Assembly: GCF_001636345.1 (NCBI RefSeq)
Contig: NZ_KV440945.1
Coordinates: 3,181,354 to 3,245,353, forward strand
DNA from: Cytobacillus gottheilii
GTDB taxonomy: Bacteria > Bacillota > Bacilli > Bacillales > Cytobacillaceae
Direction: 5' to 3'
DNA length: 64,000 bases
The notes beneath the pieces are model-generated. The model saw nothing but the letters and a program-made list of their open reading frames with translations, searched no databases and was not told where the DNA came from. Within the stretch, counting starts at the first letter, position 1. Each line of letters starts with the position of its first letter. Both the position numbers and the translations under genes were made by a program. This document shows positions 8,102 to 19,198 of the stretch, in pieces.

Positions 8102-10708
8102 TCATTTTACGGCTACTGTCAGTTTATTTTCCTCCAGAGCAATGACAACGTCACTTTCTTCTTTTATCGTCCCAGAGATAATTTCCTTTGCCAGTGCTGT
8201 TTCTACATTTTTTTGAATATAGCGTTTTAACGGTCGAGCACCATAAATAGGGTCATAGCCATTTTCAGCAATATATTCAACTGCATGATCCGTTATTCGT
8301 AAATTCACTTGCTGATCGGTCAATCTTTCTTGAAGTTCATTTAGCATATTTCTTACAATTCCATGTAAATCGGCAAGCGATAAAGGTTTAAAGAGAATAA
8401 TCTCATCTATGCGGTTGATAAACTCTGGTTTAAAGTGATTTCTAAGCTGATGAAGTACTTTATTTCTAGTTTCTTCTATAATATAGTCACTCTCTCGCAC
8501 TTCATCGCGTTCCAGTAAGAAATTTGAACCTATATTGGATGTCATAATAATCACTGTATTTTTGAAGTCAACCATTCTTCCTTGTGAATCAGTAATTCGT
8601 CCATCATCTAACACCTGCAGTAAAATATTAAAAACTTCAGGATGTGCTTTTTCAATTTCATCTAATAAGATGACCGAATACGGTTTTCGTCTTACTGCTT
8701 CAGTAAGCTGTCCTCCTTCTTCATAGCCAACATACCCTGGAGGAGCACCAACTAATCTTGACACTGAATGTTTTTCCATATATTCCGACATATCAATACG
8801 AATCATTTGATCTTCACTGTCAAATAACACTTGTGCCAATGCTTTGGCCAGCTCTGTTTTACCTACTCCTGTTGGTCCCAGAAATAAGAAAGAACCGATT
8901 GGACGATGGGGATCTTTAATACCAGCACGTGCTCTAATTACTGCATCAGACACAAGCTGAACTGCCTCATTTTGGCCAATAACTCTTTCTTGTAAGATTT
9001 CCTCCAGCCGAAGCAGCTTCTCACGTTCTCCTTCTACTAGCTTTGCAACAGGGATGCCTGTCCATCTGGCGACAATCCCTGCAATTTCTTCCTCTGTTAC
9101 TTCTTCCCGTACCAGCTTATCTGATTGTCCTTCATTAACTTCCTTCTCAAGCATCTTCAATTCTTTTTCCAGCATTGGTATTTTCCCATGTCTTAATTCA
9201 GCAGCGGTGTTTAAATCGTATTTATTTTCCGCATCTTCCAAGTCACGTCGATGCTTTTCTAATTGTTCTCTTTTCTCCTGTAATCGTTGAATTCCTTCTT
9301 TTTCGAGCAGCCATTTTGTCTGCATGGTTTTTGCTTTTTCTTTTAAAGCAGAAAGTTCTTCTTGCAGGATAACAAGCCGTTCTTTACTTACGGCATCTTT
9401 CTCCTTTTGCAGTGCAGCTTCTTCAATTTCCAGCTGCATGACTCTTCTTGTTACCTCATCTAGCTCAGTTGGCATTGAATCCATTTCCGTACGGATCATT
9501 GCACATGCTTCATCTATTAAATCAATCGCCTTATCTGGCAAAAATCGATCTGTAATATAGCGGTCAGATAGGGTGGCAGCAGCAATTAGAGAACGGTCAT
9601 GAATATTTACTCCATGATGAATTTCAAACCGTTCTTTTAGCCCTCTTAAAATGGAGATTGTATCTTCCACATTAGGCTCTTGTACTAAAACTTGCTGAAA
9701 CCTCCGTTCAAGTGCTGGATCCTTCTCAATATACTTGCGATGCTCATCCAAAGTGGTTGCCCCTATACAATGCAGTTCTCCTCGGGCAAGCATGGGCTTA
9801 AGCATGTTGCCGGCATCCATAGCACCCTCTGTTTTTCCTGCGCCAACTATGGTGTGAAGCTCATCGATAAACAGCAGTATTTTCCCATCGCTCTTTTTCA
9901 CTTCATTTAATACCGCTTTTAGCCTTTCTTCAAACTCTCCTCTAAACTTTGCTCCTGCGATTAAAGAGCTCATATCAAGTGAAAAAATCGTTTTGTCTTT
10001 TAAACCTTCTGGAACATCTTTTCTGACAATCCGCTGTGCAAGTCCTTCTACAACTGCTGTTTTCCCAACTCCCGGTTCACCGATCAATACCGGGTTGTTT
10101 TTGGTTTTGCGTGATAATATCCGAATAACATTGCGTATTTCCTGATCACGGCCAATGACTGGATCCACCTTACCTGCTCTTACCTCTTCGACAAGGTCTC
10201 TTCCGTATTTTTTCAGCACATCATAAGTTGCTTCTGGATTTTCCGAGGTCACGCGCTGATTCCCCCTTATTTGGTTAATGATTCCCTCTAATTTACCTTC
10301 TTCATTAATTGATTCTCTCAGCAGTTTCCCTGCTGCCGATTTCTTCACTTTTAACAATGCCAACAAAAAATGTTCGGCAGATAAATACTCGTCTTGCCAC
10401 GTTTTCATAAGGTTTTCTGCTTCAGCTAATACTTGTTGAAGTGTATTTGTAATATATAATGTTCCTGCCTTAATTCCGCTGCCGGAAACTTGTGGTTTTG
10501 TTTGTAGTTGATTTTCAATATTATGGATCAGCTGATCCGCATTAATGGATGCTGCTTTTAAGATTGATGAAGTTAATCCTTCTGTTTTTACAATAAGTGA
10601 ATAAAGCAGATGCAGATCATCAACTTCCTGATGTTCTTTGCGAACAGCTAAGTTTTGCGCACTTATTAACCCTTCCCGAACATGCTGTGTCATTGAATTT
10701 ATATCCAT
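8102..10708 (-). CDS. clpB: ATP-dependent chaperone ClpB
   Basis: AAA+ disaggregase of 868 residues that, with DnaK, recovers aggregated proteins after heat stress. Domain order: N-terminal Clp_N repeats (about 1-145), first AAA+ module with Walker A GEPGVGKT and Walker B LLFIDE, a long coiled-coil middle domain rich in E/K (about 400-520), second AAA+ module with GPTGVGKTE and VILLDE, and the ClpB C-terminal D2-small domain. The middle domain length marks it as ClpB rather than ClpC. The start is the ATG at 10708, eight bases after AAAGGAGG; a GTG two codons before is too close to that site. A CtsR operator lies at the promoter. B. subtilis lacks clpB, but other Bacillus have it. Confidence 0.97.
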   Translation of the reverse strand: MDINSMTQHVREGLISAQNLAVRKEHQEVDDLHLLYSLIVKTEGLTSSILKAASINADQLIHNIENQLQTKPQVSGSGIKAGTLYITNTLQQVLAEAENLMKTWQDEYLSAEHFLLALLKVKKSAAGKLLRESINEEGKLEGIINQIRGNQRVTSENPEATYDVLKKYGRDLVEEVRAGKVDPVIGRDQEIRNVIRILSRKTKNNPVLIGEPGVGKTAVVEGLAQRIVRKDVPEGLKDKTIFSLDMSSLIAGAKFRGEFEERLKAVLNEVKKSDGKILLFIDELHTIVGAGKTEGAMDAGNMLKPMLARGELHCIGATTLDEHRKYIEKDPALERRFQQVLVQEPNVEDTISILRGLKERFEIHHGVNIHDRSLIAAATLSDRYITDRFLPDKAIDLIDEACAMIRTEMDSMPTELDEVTRRVMQLEIEEAALQKEKDAVSKERLVILQEELSALKEKAKTMQTKWLLEKEGIQRLQEKREQLEKHRRDLEDAENKYDLNTAAELRHGKIPMLEKELKMLEKEVNEGQSDKLVREEVTEEEIAGIVARWTGIPVAKLVEGEREKLLRLEEILQERVIGQNEAVQLVSDAVIRARAGIKDPHRPIGSFLFLGPTGVGKTELAKALAQVLFDSEDQMIRIDMSEYMEKHSVSRLVGAPPGYVGYEEGGQLTEAVRRKPYSVILLDEIEKAHPEVFNILLQVLDDGRITDSQGRMVDFKNTVIIMTSNIGSNFLLERDEVRESDYIIEETRNKVLHQLRNHFKPEFINRIDEIILFKPLSLADLHGIVRNMLNELQERLTDQQVNLRITDHAVEYIAENGYDPIYGARPLKRYIQKNVETALAKEIISGTIKEESDVVIALEENKLTVAVK

Positions 10709-10721
10709 CCGCACATCCTCC

Positions 10722-10774
10722 TTTGACCATTATTGACCTTTATTTTATTATATCCGTTTTTTTATATATGTAAA
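10722..10774 (-). promoter_or_regulatory. clpB promoter with CtsR heptad operator
   Basis: On the minus strand, -35 TTTACA (10769-10774) and -10 TATAAT (10747-10752) are 16 bp apart. Just downstream, a heptad direct repeat GGTCAAT-AAT-GGTCAAA (10722-10738) matches the CtsR operator (two R-GTCAAA heptads with a 3-bp spacer). CtsR represses clp genes and is inactivated by heat. No CIRCE element is seen. Confidence 0.85.
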
Positions 10775-10802
10775 GCCATTCAACTTTTCATTGAATGGCT
10801 TT
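10772..10802 (-). terminator. Hairpin downstream of yjzC
   Basis: A perfect 12-bp stem (10772-10783 with 10791-10802, loop of 7). It follows yjzC but has a poor T run, and its end overlaps the -35 region of the clpB promoter by three bases. Confidence 0.6.
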
Positions 10803-10811
10803 TGCTGTGTT

Positions 10812-10991
10812 TTAAGGTTTGCGTTTGTATGTCCATATCCGATTATGATTTGAGTTTTCAGGAAAATGATCACCAGCTTTTAGTTTGATCATTTGCGGGT
10901 TGTTGACATTGCTTCCAGTTTCGCCGACTTCTATATAGATCCCATTGTTAGGTGCTGCCTGACCTGCTTTAAATTGTCGATTTTGTCCCAA
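10812..10991 (-). CDS. yjzC: YjzC family protein
   Basis: A 59-residue protein with the YjzC signature: GQNRQFKAGQAAPNNGIYIEVGETG at the start, then NPQMIKLKAGDHFPE and NHNRIW. The start is taken as the TTG at 10991, eight bases after AAGGAGG; an upstream ATG at 11012 would itself contain the ribosome site. No function is known for the family. By order it sits with yjzD, as in B. subtilis, with clpB inserted between them. Confidence 0.88.
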   Translation of the reverse strand: MGQNRQFKAGQAAPNNGIYIEVGETGSNVNNPQMIKLKAGDHFPENSNHNRIWTYKRKP

Positions 10992-11084
10992 AAGAATAAC
11001 CTCCTTATTCAAATAAGGCTTTATTAGTATTGCCTTTATGTCTTATTCAATTTAGTAAAATTATTTCCATTGAACTTCAAGCTA

Positions 11085-11113
11085 TTGCTTTACTTATATA
11101 CTGTTTTTATTGT
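11085..11113 (+). promoter_or_regulatory. Putative promoter of the UppP homologue
   Basis: TTGCTT (11085-11090) and TATTGT (11108-11113) are 17 bp apart, about 40 bases before the start codon. Confidence 0.4.
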
Positions 11114-11153
11114 TTAATGAAATGGTGTCATCTTAATACTGGAGGATAACAAT

Positions 11154-11957
11154 GTGACTGATTTTATTACTTTGCTCAAATATTTATTCCTTGGGTTACT
11201 TCAAGGCTTAACTGAGCCCATTCCCGTTTCATCAAGCGGACATGTAGAAATTGCTGCTTATTTTTTTGACTTAAATATTGAAGGAATGAGCTTTGCTATT
11301 CTTGTCAATACTGCCTCTTTAATTGCTGTCCTTCTCATCTACAGAGAAGATATATATAGGCTCGTCAAAAATGGTGTGCTCTATTTAAAAACGAAGGACC
11401 AAAAGGCAGAAGCGGACTTTCGTTTTATTATTTATTTAATTGTTGCAACAATTCCGGCAGGTGTAATTGGTGTACTATTTGGTGATTATTTAACAGGCAA
11501 TATTAAAACCGTTGGTATTACATTGTTAGTTACAGGGGTTGCCCTCTGGATCATCAGAAACCTGCGGGGAAGAAAAAATGATTCAACCATTACTTTAAAA
11601 GATGCAATTATTGTTGGTCTTGCACAAACAGTAGCGTTAATTCCTGGTATAAGCAGATCAGGAGCTACCATTGTAGCTGCAATGGGGTTAGGCATGAAGC
11701 AGGAAACAGCCTTGCGCTTTTCCTTTTTAATGTATATTCCCGTTAGTGTTGGGAGTGCTATATTAGGCTTTAGCGACATGCTGAACGATCCGAATATTTC
11801 TACCCTTGCTATTCCATATGTCATAGCGTTTATTGCTTCATTAATTGCCTCTTATTTTTCTTTAAAATGGTTTATGGGCATTATGGCTCGAGGCAATCTG
11901 AAGATCTTTGCTTTTTATTGTTTTATCGCCGGGACACTCGTTTTAGTATTTTCCTGA
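11154..11957 (+). CDS. uppP: Undecaprenyl-diphosphatase homologue (UppP/BacA family)
   Basis: A polytopic membrane protein of 267 residues that in this family dephosphorylates undecaprenyl pyrophosphate to recycle the lipid carrier of cell wall synthesis and gives bacitracin resistance. Both family motifs are present: [17 protein letters not shown] near the N-terminus and [10 protein letters not shown] at about residues 162-171. The start is GTG at 11154, after GGAGG; an overlapping ATG two bases earlier is followed directly by a stop. It stands alone between yjzC and argF and ends in a terminator. Bacillus genomes usually hold another bacA elsewhere, so this may be a paralogue. Confidence 0.9.
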   Translation: MTDFITLLKYLFLGLLQGLTEPIPVSSSGHVEIAAYFFDLNIEGMSFAILVNTASLIAVLLIYREDIYRLVKNGVLYLKTKDQKAEADFRFIIYLIVATIPAGVIGVLFGDYLTGNIKTVGITLLVTGVALWIIRNLRGRKNDSTITLKDAIIVGLAQTVALIPGISRSGATIVAAMGLGMKQETALRFSFLMYIPVSVGSAILGFSDMLNDPNISTLAIPYVIAFIASLIASYFSLKWFMGIMARGNLKIFAFYCFIAGTLVLVFS

Positions 11958-11965
11958 TTAGACCC

Positions 11966-12005
11966 AAAAATGCTCAATTCCTTATAACGGAATTGAGCAT
12001 TTTTT
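11966..12005. terminator. Bidirectional terminator between uppP and argF
   Basis: A 16-bp stem (11966-11981 with about 11989-12005) flanked by A and T runs, between the convergent uppP and argF. Confidence 0.9.
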
Positions 12006-12015
12006 ATAAATAGGC

Positions 12016-12972
12016 TTATAATAATTCTGATAAAAGTGCTTTTTGAACATGCAGACGATTTGCTGCCTGATTAAATACTGAAGAGTTTGGACCATCAATA
12101 ACAGCTGCTGTCACTTCCTCACCTCTATGAGCCGGCAGACAATGAAGGAAAATTGAATCCTGCTTGGCTAATGCCATTAGTTCTTCATTTACCTGATAAT
12201 CTTTAAAGATCATAAGTCGTTTTTCGTTCTCTTCTTCCTGTCCCATACTCGTCCAGACATCCGTATAAATGACATCTGCGTTTTTCACACTCTCCTCAAC
12301 ATCGTAGTTTACATCAATCTCTGCACCGCTCTTCTGTGCAAATTCTTTGGCCAGCTGTAATACAGTCTGTTGTGGCTCGTAGCCTTTAGGACAAGCAATA
12401 GTCATATTTATCCCCAATTTAGCGGATGCGATTAATAAAGAATGTGCAACATTATTTCCATCACCGACATAAACAAGCTTGATTCCTTTCAGACTTCCTT
12501 TCTCTTCAAGGATTGTTAACATATCGGCAAGCGCCTGGCACGGATGGTAAAGATCTGTTAACCCATTTATCACAGGAATGGTTGCATGTTCTGCCAGTTC
12601 TTCAATTAATTTATGGGAAAAAGTGCGGATCATAATACCATCAACGTAGCTCGATAGCACCTTTGCAGTATCAGCAACACTCTCTCCTCTGCCTATCTGC
12701 AGATCGCTGCTGTTTAAATAGAGAGCATGCCCGCCTAATTGCAGCATCCCTGCTTCAAAAGATACTCTTGTGCGCGTCGATGATTTTTCAAAAATCATGC
12801 CGAGTATTTTACCCTTTAAAGGCGTGGGGTCTTCCCCTGAATAGATACCTTGCTTTAATTGCTGTGCTTTCAATAAAAGACCTTTAATTTCCTCTGTGCT
12901 ATAATCTGCCAGTGTTAAAAAATCTTTGCCTTTCATATTTAGATTGATTTCATCTGCTATAAGTCCTGTCAT
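12016..12972 (-). CDS. argF: Ornithine carbamoyltransferase (ArgF)
   Basis: Converts ornithine and carbamoyl phosphate to citrulline in arginine synthesis. The 318-residue protein has the carbamoyl phosphate site [10 protein letters not shown], the HPCQALAD loop and the ornithine/catalytic motif [11 protein letters not shown]. The start ATG at 12972 overlaps the carB stop (ATGA) and has AAGGAGTG eight bases upstream. It is the last gene of the seven-gene arginine operon and ends at a bidirectional terminator. CarAB upstream makes its carbamoyl phosphate substrate. Confidence 0.97.
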   Translation of the reverse strand: MTGLIADEINLNMKGKDFLTLADYSTEEIKGLLLKAQQLKQGIYSGEDPTPLKGKILGMIFEKSSTRTRVSFEAGMLQLGGHALYLNSSDLQIGRGESVADTAKVLSSYVDGIMIRTFSHKLIEELAEHATIPVINGLTDLYHPCQALADMLTILEEKGSLKGIKLVYVGDGNNVAHSLLIASAKLGINMTIACPKGYEPQQTVLQLAKEFAQKSGAEIDVNYDVEESVKNADVIYTDVWTSMGQEEENEKRLMIFKDYQVNEELMALAKQDSIFLHCLPAHRGEEVTAAVIDGPNSSVFNQAANRLHVQKALLSELL

Positions 12973-15900
12973 GATACATTCACTCCTTCACTTACTTTTA
13001 ACCCGCTTCTCAGCAGCCATTCATTCATACTCGTTACTTCCCACTCTGTATTCTTTAACGCCTGTAAAAAGGCTTCCAATGATTCTTTCTTCGAGAACGA
13101 AATTAATCTGTTCTTTACAGCAAGCTCCCTCTCAGCCGCAGCATGATTGCCTTCGAAGGGATTATACAATGCTATAGCTTTATCATGACTCCAATCAAAA
13201 GCATTTGCAGGAACCATTTTCACACCGTAACTGCTGCATTCATCCGCAAATTCTTGTATCACGGAAACATCAGCAGAAATGATTACTTTTTCAAATCCTG
13301 GTTTTAAACTCGATTCGAATGCCTTTCTTAATGCCTCTGTGATATCAGAAGCTAAGGCAATCCCTTCACCAGTTGATTTCATTTCCGGTCCAACAAAACT
13401 ATCCAAACCTTTTAACGCATAATTTGAAAATACAGGATATTTAACACATACAAAGGGAAATTGGTGTGCAGGAAATTGATCTTGTTCCATGTCATATTTC
13501 CCAAGCAATATTTTTGTCGCAATTTGTACGATTGGAACACCAGTTACTTTGCTGACAATAGGCACTGTCCGGCTTGCACGCGGGTTTACCTCCAGCAGAT
13601 ACACCTGTTCTCCGTCTATAATATACTGAATGTTCATTAAGCCTTTGTAATTCAGTTTTTGGACAATCTGTTTTGCGTAAGTAAGCATCTTTTCCTGTAC
13701 TGCTAGTGACAAGGTTTGCGGAGGCAGCATTGACATACTATCGCCTGAGTGAACACCTGTATGTTCAATATGCTCCATGATCGCTGGTACATGGATATGA
13801 ACTCCATCAGCTGCTAAATCAAGCTCTGCTTCCTTTGCTTCAAGGAAACGATCCACTAAAACTGGATAGACAATCCGTTTAGAATGCAAGTAGTTTTTAT
13901 AGCTAACACCATCTCTGATTAACTCCATCCCTTTTCCGCCGATTACATATGAAGGACGAAGCAGGACAGGAAAACCAATCTTATCTACAGCATTATCCAG
14001 CTCTTGCTTTGAATGAACCAAATCTCCGTCAATATGAGGGATCTGCAATTCATCGAGCAGCTGGTAAAATAATTCCCGGTCTTCTAGTTTTGCTATTTCT
14101 TTTGAGCTTGTGCCTAGTAATGTAACCCCATAGTCTTCAAGCTGTTCTGCCAAGTTCAATGCAGTCTGCCCTCCTAGCTGAACAATAACTTGTTCAATCT
14201 GTTCAGCTTCGATTACATTAAGAACATCTTCTAGTATCAGCGGTTCAAAATATAAGCGATCAGCAGTCGTATAGTCGGTACTCACTGTTTCGGGATTATT
14301 ATTAATCATGATGGTTTCAATTCCGGCATCTTTTAACGCATAAACACCTTGAACGGAGCAATAATCAAATTCGATTCCCTGTCCGATCCGAATAGGACCG
14401 CTCCCAATAATAAGCACCTTAGGTTTATCGCTAAAGGTTTGTTCATTTTCTCCATAATAGCTTGAATAAAAGTAATTGGATTGTGCTTCAAATTCAGCCG
14501 CACACGTATCAACCATTTTATAAACAGGTAAAACACCGAGTTCTTTGCGCAAAAGGCGAATGTCTGCTTCTTTTTTGTTCCAGGCAGAAGCTAAGAATGT
14601 ATCAGAGAAACCTTTTTCTTTAAAGAATGCAAGGTCTTTCTCTGTTACGGTTTCAGCTGACGTTCCTTTAATTTGTCCTTCGATCTTCACTAAACGTTCA
14701 AATGCAGCTAAAAAGAAATAATCCATGTTGGTTGCTTGATGTAATTCCTCTGTTTTCATACCTCTGCGAAGCAATTCCATCATGATAAAGAAGCGCTGAT
14801 CATTCTGCTCTTTTAAATATTGGAGTAATAAAGAGGTTTTACACTGCTGCAGCTCTGGTAAAGATAATCCAATGCAGTCCAGCTCCAATGAATGAACTGC
14901 TTTTTGGAGAGCACGTTCAAAATTCCGATCTATTCCCATTACCTCTCCTGTCGCTTTCATTTGTGTGCCAAGTTTTCGATCCACATATGGAAATTTATCA
15001 AAAGCCCATTTCGGAAATTTGACAATGCAATAGTCCAGCGCAGGTTCAAAGCTTGCAAACGTATCTCCTGTTACAGGATTAATCAATTCTGATAATTGAT
15101 AACCAACTGCCAGCTTTGCAGCCATTCTTGCAATTGGGTATCCGGTTGCTTTGGAAGCCAGGGCTGAAGAGCGGCTGACACGCGGATTTACTTCAATAAG
15201 ATAGTATGACTGACTGTTAGGGTCTAGTGCGAATTGGATATTGCATCCACCAATAATGCCCAATTCCGAAATAATTTTGATTGAGGCAGTTCTCAGCATC
15301 TGATATTCTTCATCTGTCAATGTCTGAGAAGGTGCAACGACAATTGAGTCGCCAGTGTGAATACCGACTGGGTCAATATTTTCCATATTGCAGATTGTAA
15401 TACACGTATTACTCGAGTCACGCATGACTTCGTATTCAATTTCCTTGTATCCTGCAATGCTTTTTTCAACGAGACATTGACCTATCGTACTTTCCTTCAA
15501 ACCTCCTTCAACAAGAGGTTTCAGCACCTCCATACTATCAGCAATGCCTCCTCCAGTTCCGCCAAGTGTATAAGCTGGACGAACAATAATTGGGAAGCCG
15601 ATCTCCTCAGCAAACTTTATTGCCGCAGCTACATCTGTTACCACTTCACTATCTGGCACAGGCTCATTTAATTTTTTCATTGTTGCACGAAAAGCTTCTC
15701 GATCTTCTCCACGTTTAATGGAGTCGATACTTGTGCCCAATAGCTTAACATTAAATTTGGTTAGTACACCTTGTTCATGCAGCTGAAAAGCAAGATTCAG
15801 TCCCGTTTGCCCTCCTAAGGTTGCAAGCAGGCCATCAGGACGTTCTTTTTCAATAATTTTGGTTAGACTAAGAGCAGTTAGCGGTTCTGCATAGATACGA

Positions 15901-16085
15901 TCCGCAAACTTTTCATCAGACATGATGGTTGCGGGATTATTGTTTACGAGGATAACCTTATATCCCTCTTCTTTTAATGCTGCACATGCTTGTGTGCCTG
16001 CATAATCAAATTCTGCAGCCTGCCCAATCACAATCGGGCCTGATCCAATCACAAGGATCGACTGGATACTGTTGTTTTTAGGCAT
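12969..16085 (-). CDS. carB: Carbamoyl-phosphate synthase large chain, arginine-specific (CarB)
   Basis: Uses two ATP, bicarbonate and ammonia (from CarA) to make carbamoyl phosphate. The 1038-residue protein has the expected duplicated ATP-grasp architecture: two related halves each beginning with an IGSGPI-IGQ loop (about residues 12-20 and 555-563), each with ATP-grasp glycine loops, then a C-terminal MGS-like regulatory domain. The ATG overlaps the end of carA by eight bases. Its place inside the arg operon marks it as the arginine-regulated enzyme, separate from the pyrimidine-regulated PyrAA/PyrAB. No frameshift is seen. Confidence 0.97.
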   Translation of the reverse strand: MPKNNSIQSILVIGSGPIVIGQAAEFDYAGTQACAALKEEGYKVILVNNNPATIMSDEKFADRIYAEPLTALSLTKIIEKERPDGLLATLGGQTGLNLAFQLHEQGVLTKFNVKLLGTSIDSIKRGEDREAFRATMKKLNEPVPDSEVVTDVAAAIKFAEEIGFPIIVRPAYTLGGTGGGIADSMEVLKPLVEGGLKESTIGQCLVEKSIAGYKEIEYEVMRDSSNTCITICNMENIDPVGIHTGDSIVVAPSQTLTDEEYQMLRTASIKIISELGIIGGCNIQFALDPNSQSYYLIEVNPRVSRSSALASKATGYPIARMAAKLAVGYQLSELINPVTGDTFASFEPALDYCIVKFPKWAFDKFPYVDRKLGTQMKATGEVMGIDRNFERALQKAVHSLELDCIGLSLPELQQCKTSLLLQYLKEQNDQRFFIMMELLRRGMKTEELHQATNMDYFFLAAFERLVKIEGQIKGTSAETVTEKDLAFFKEKGFSDTFLASAWNKKEADIRLLRKELGVLPVYKMVDTCAAEFEAQSNYFYSSYYGENEQTFSDKPKVLIIGSGPIRIGQGIEFDYCSVQGVYALKDAGIETIMINNNPETVSTDYTTADRLYFEPLILEDVLNVIEAEQIEQVIVQLGGQTALNLAEQLEDYGVTLLGTSSKEIAKLEDRELFYQLLDELQIPHIDGDLVHSKQELDNAVDKIGFPVLLRPSYVIGGKGMELIRDGVSYKNYLHSKRIVYPVLVDRFLEAKEAELDLAADGVHIHVPAIMEHIEHTGVHSGDSMSMLPPQTLSLAVQEKMLTYAKQIVQKLNYKGLMNIQYIIDGEQVYLLEVNPRASRTVPIVSKVTGVPIVQIATKILLGKYDMEQDQFPAHQFPFVCVKYPVFSNYALKGLDSFVGPEMKSTGEGIALASDITEALRKAFESSLKPGFEKVIISADVSVIQEFADECSSYGVKMVPANAFDWSHDKAIALYNPFEGNHAAAERELAVKNRLISFSKKESLEAFLQALKNTEWEVTSMNEWLLRSGLKVSEGVNVS

Positions 16086-17157
16086 TTATATAACTCCTCT
16101 TCTTAAGCGTAGTCAATTTCAAAAACTCATCAAAAATGTATTCTGCATCAGACGGCCCTGGATGTGCTTCAGGGTGAAACTGAACGGTTTGTATAGGCAG
16201 CTCTTCGTGTACAAGGCCCTCAACAGACTGATCATGTAAATTGATAAATCTTTTCTTAAGACCAGTACCGTGTAAACTGTCTTCATCCACAACATAACTA
16301 TGGTTTTGTGAGGACATAAATACCTTTCCTCTTTCCAGATCAGCAACCGGATGGTTTGCCCCGCGATGACCAAATCGCAGCTTTTTGGTGTTTGCACCTA
16401 GAGCTAGGGCAACCAGCTGATGTCCTAAACAAATTCCAAGCGTGGGATAGTTTTGCACCATTTCCTTTATAACAAGTAGCTTCTGTTCTAATTCTTTTGG
16501 ATCTCCTGGACCATTTGAGAGGACTATTCCATCTGGTTTAAGATTATGAATGTCATTGATGGATGCAGAGTATGGAATGGTTGAGACCCGGCAATTTCTT
16601 TTCAGCAAACAGTCGACAATCGATTTCTTTGCACCATAGTCAATGACCAAAATATGCTTTTTTCCATCTCCAAAATGTTCAATATCAGATGACACTACCT
16701 TCCTTACCTTTTGATCCTTTTTTAAAGAGCATTTCTTTTTATCAAGGTCAGCTTCTTTTGTCATAACAGCTCCCATTGTGCCATGAGCTCTTATTTTCTT
16801 GACAATCGCCCTTGTATCCATGTGCCCTAATACCGGTACATTCCATTTCTCCAAATATTGTTTAAACGTATATTTGGCTTTGTAATGTGATGGCATTTCA
16901 CTGTTCTCATAAATAATAACCCCCGCTGCATGCGGTTTTTTGCTTTCAAAATGGTCTTCATTGATTCCGTAATTTCCAATTAGCGGATACGTAAAAACAA
17001 TGATTTGATCTTTGTACGAAGGATCACTGATCACTTCCTGATAGCCTGTCATGCCAGTAAAAAAGACTATTTCCCCTTTTACCTCATGATCTAATGAATG
17101 GGACAGCCATTCTCCTTTATAGGTCTCTCCGTTTTCTAAGTGCAGGTAACCTTCCAT
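16078..17157 (-). CDS. carA: Carbamoyl-phosphate synthase small chain, arginine-specific (CarA)
   Basis: Glutamine amidotransferase subunit that supplies ammonia to CarB. The 359-residue protein has the CPSase small-chain N-terminal domain and a class I amidotransferase domain with the nucleophile Cys243 (LGICLGHQL) and His328/Glu330 (FHPEAHPGP). GAGGTG precedes the ATG at 17157. A gap of 106 bases to argD contains AT-rich inverted repeats resembling ARG boxes and a weak hairpin, so it may have some independent control, but it is oriented as part of the same operon. Confidence 0.97.
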   Translation of the reverse strand: MEGYLHLENGETYKGEWLSHSLDHEVKGEIVFFTGMTGYQEVISDPSYKDQIIVFTYPLIGNYGINEDHFESKKPHAAGVIIYENSEMPSHYKAKYTFKQYLEKWNVPVLGHMDTRAIVKKIRAHGTMGAVMTKEADLDKKKCSLKKDQKVRKVVSSDIEHFGDGKKHILVIDYGAKKSIVDCLLKRNCRVSTIPYSASINDIHNLKPDGIVLSNGPGDPKELEQKLLVIKEMVQNYPTLGICLGHQLVALALGANTKKLRFGHRGANHPVADLERGKVFMSSQNHSYVVDEDSLHGTGLKKRFINLHDQSVEGLVHEELPIQTVQFHPEAHPGPSDAEYIFDEFLKLTTLKKRSYINA

Positions 17158-17173
17158 GTGAACACCTCAAACG

Positions 17174-17208
17174 ATGTATTTTTATTAATATACATTTATT
17201 TTTATGCA
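17174..17208 (-). promoter_or_regulatory. Possible ARG-box pair between argD and carA
   Basis: An AT-rich imperfect palindrome, ATGTAT...ATACAT (17174-17195), followed by a similar half near 17201-17208, resembles the AT-rich ArgR/AhrC operators of Bacillus. The match is loose, and the call rests on the location in an arginine operon. Confidence 0.35.
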
Positions 17209-17263
17209 TAACGAACAAAAAATTGGCCTCTGTTTTCCGCAGAGATAAGACGCTGGATTCTTT

Positions 17264-18415
17264 TTAAACTTTTGCGTGCACTTCATTTAATACTGCTTTA
17301 ACAATGTACATTGCTTCATCAATTTGTTCGTAAGTAGCCGTTAATGGGGGCAATAAGCGAATCACATTCTCACCGGCTGGAAGCAGCAGTAAACCCTGCT
17401 CCCGCAACTGTGCTAAAATCGGTGCAGCTTCTTTCCTTAGCTCTATACCTGCCATCAAACCTAGCTGCCGAACATCCGCTACAAAAGGATTGCTCAGTAA
17501 TTCTTTTAATGAATTCTTTAAGTAATCAGCCTTCTCCATTACTTCTTTCAAAAAGCCAGGTTCAAATATAGTCTGCATTGTCACTGTAGCCGCTGCAACC
17601 GAAATTGGATTGCCGCCAAATGTTGATCCATGGCTGCCAGGTCCAAACGCTTCCTCAAGTTTTTTACTTCCGATGACAGCGCCAATGGGTAATCCGCTTC
17701 CAAGTCCTTTAGCAACCGTCACTATATCAGGCGTCAGATCAAAATGCTGGTAAGCAAAAGGCTTTCCTGTTCTTCCCATTCCTGTTTGAATTTCATCTAC
17801 AATCAGTAATGTTCCATTGCTTTGACATAGATTCTGCAGCTCCTTCAAAAACTCTTTTGCTGCTATATGGATGCCTCCTTCTCCTTGAACAATCTCAAGC
17901 ATAACAGCAGCTGTGTCTTCATCCAATTCTTCAGTTAGTCCTGCTAGATCATTAAATGACACATGTTTAAATGTCTGAAGCAATGGGCCAAAACCAGTTT
18001 GGATTTTTTTCTGACCGGTTGCAGACATGGCTGCAAATGTCCGCCCATGAAATGAGTTTGAAAATGTGATAATTTTATTGCGTCCTGTCGCTTTTCTAGC
18101 CAGTTTAATGCCAGCTTCATTTGCTTCAGCACCGCTGTTGGAAAAGAAAACAAGGTCGAGACCTGCTGCTTCAGCCAGCAGCTTGGCAGCTTCATCCTGT
18201 TTACTCTGAATAAATAGATTGGATACATGCCAAAAGCTATTAAGCTGGTTTTCTATTGCCTTTTGCACATTGGCAGGACGATGTCCTAAGTTGCAGACAC
18301 CAATCCCGGAAGTGAAGTCTAAATAGTTCTTTCCGCTTTTATCGATTAATCTGCTTCCTTCAGCTGAAATAGGTTCCACTTCCCATTTTGAATATACCGG
18401 AAAAAGATAACTCAT
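17264..18415 (-). CDS. argD: Acetylornithine aminotransferase (ArgD)
   Basis: PLP-dependent class III aminotransferase that converts N-acetylglutamate semialdehyde to N-acetylornithine with glutamate. The 383-residue protein shows FSNSGAEANEAGIKLAR, the PLP-binding region VDEIQTGMGRTG and the Schiff-base Lys236 in VAKGLGSGLP. Its ATG overlaps the argB stop codon (ATGA), with GGAAGGAG upstream, which signals translational coupling. It could also act in lysine synthesis, as many ArgD enzymes do. Confidence 0.96.
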   Translation of the reverse strand: MSYLFPVYSKWEVEPISAEGSRLIDKSGKNYLDFTSGIGVCNLGHRPANVQKAIENQLNSFWHVSNLFIQSKQDEAAKLLAEAAGLDLVFFSNSGAEANEAGIKLARKATGRNKIITFSNSFHGRTFAAMSATGQKKIQTGFGPLLQTFKHVSFNDLAGLTEELDEDTAAVMLEIVQGEGGIHIAAKEFLKELQNLCQSNGTLLIVDEIQTGMGRTGKPFAYQHFDLTPDIVTVAKGLGSGLPIGAVIGSKKLEEAFGPGSHGSTFGGNPISVAAATVTMQTIFEPGFLKEVMEKADYLKNSLKELLSNPFVADVRQLGLMAGIELRKEAAPILAQLREQGLLLLPAGENVIRLLPPLTATYEQIDEAMYIVKAVLNEVHAKV

Positions 18416-19185
18416 ATTTGCAGCTCCTTCCTATTTCTGATTTCTGTACCAAGCCAACTTTGACCGTCGTAAAATCCTGTTTTCCCCGAAACAATACTGA
18501 TTGTATTTAGTCCTTCTTCTAGAGCTGAAATGGCGGATTTTACTTTTGGAATCATCCCTCCAGTTATTTCTCCGTCTTCTATTGAAGAATTGATTTGTTC
18601 CACCTCAATACTTGAGCAGTACTCTCCGCCGATTTTTATGCCTGGTACATCCGTGACAAAAATGCATCGCTCAGCACCCATTGCAACCGCAACCGCAGCA
18701 GCAGCTGTATCGGCATTTACATTAAATTTCACTCCATTTTCACCCAAAGCAATAGGTGTAATGACCGGTATGATTTGAAGAGCTAATATGCTCTGAAGAA
18801 ATTCTGTATTTACATTTTCTATGCTGCCGACATATCCCAATTCTTTTTCATTTAAGTACGTTCCCTGCAGCAGACTAACATCACTTCCATTAATACCTAA
18901 GGCTTTAAGGCCGCTTGTTTGCAGCAGAGCTGTCAACTTTCTGTTTGTCTTGCCTGACAAGATCATTTCAGCAGTTTCTAATACTTCTTTTGTCGTTTTT
19001 CTCAGTCCATTTACAAATACACTTTGAACTTGAACAAGTTCAAGCATTTTATTAATATCTGGACCTCCTCCGTGAACAAAAATAAACTGATAGCCTTCGG
19101 ATTTTAGTGATTTTACATTTTGCAGAAAAGATGGAGATAACGAATCCAATACACTGCCACCGCACTTGATCACAATCTTTCTCAT
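18412..19185 (-). CDS. argB: Acetylglutamate kinase (ArgB)
   Basis: Phosphorylates N-acetylglutamate with ATP. The 257-residue amino-acid kinase has the N-terminal KCGGSV phosphate loop, the VHGGGPDINKML substrate site at about residues 38-49, and the C-terminal GGMIPKVKSA loop that binds ATP. An AGGAGG ribosome site precedes the ATG, 13 bases after argJ. The N-terminal arginine-sensing helix seen in hexameric feedback-inhibited ArgB is absent, so a homodimeric, arginine-insensitive type is likely; this fits the acetyl-recycling pathway with ArgJ. Confidence 0.96.
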   Translation of the reverse strand: MRKIVIKCGGSVLDSLSPSFLQNVKSLKSEGYQFIFVHGGGPDINKMLELVQVQSVFVNGLRKTTKEVLETAEMILSGKTNRKLTALLQTSGLKALGINGSDVSLLQGTYLNEKELGYVGSIENVNTEFLQSILALQIIPVITPIALGENGVKFNVNADTAAAAVAVAMGAERCIFVTDVPGIKIGGEYCSSIEVEQINSSIEDGEITGGMIPKVKSAISALEEGLNTISIVSGKTGFYDGQSWLGTEIRNRKELQI

Positions 19186-19198
19186 CTGATCTTACCTC

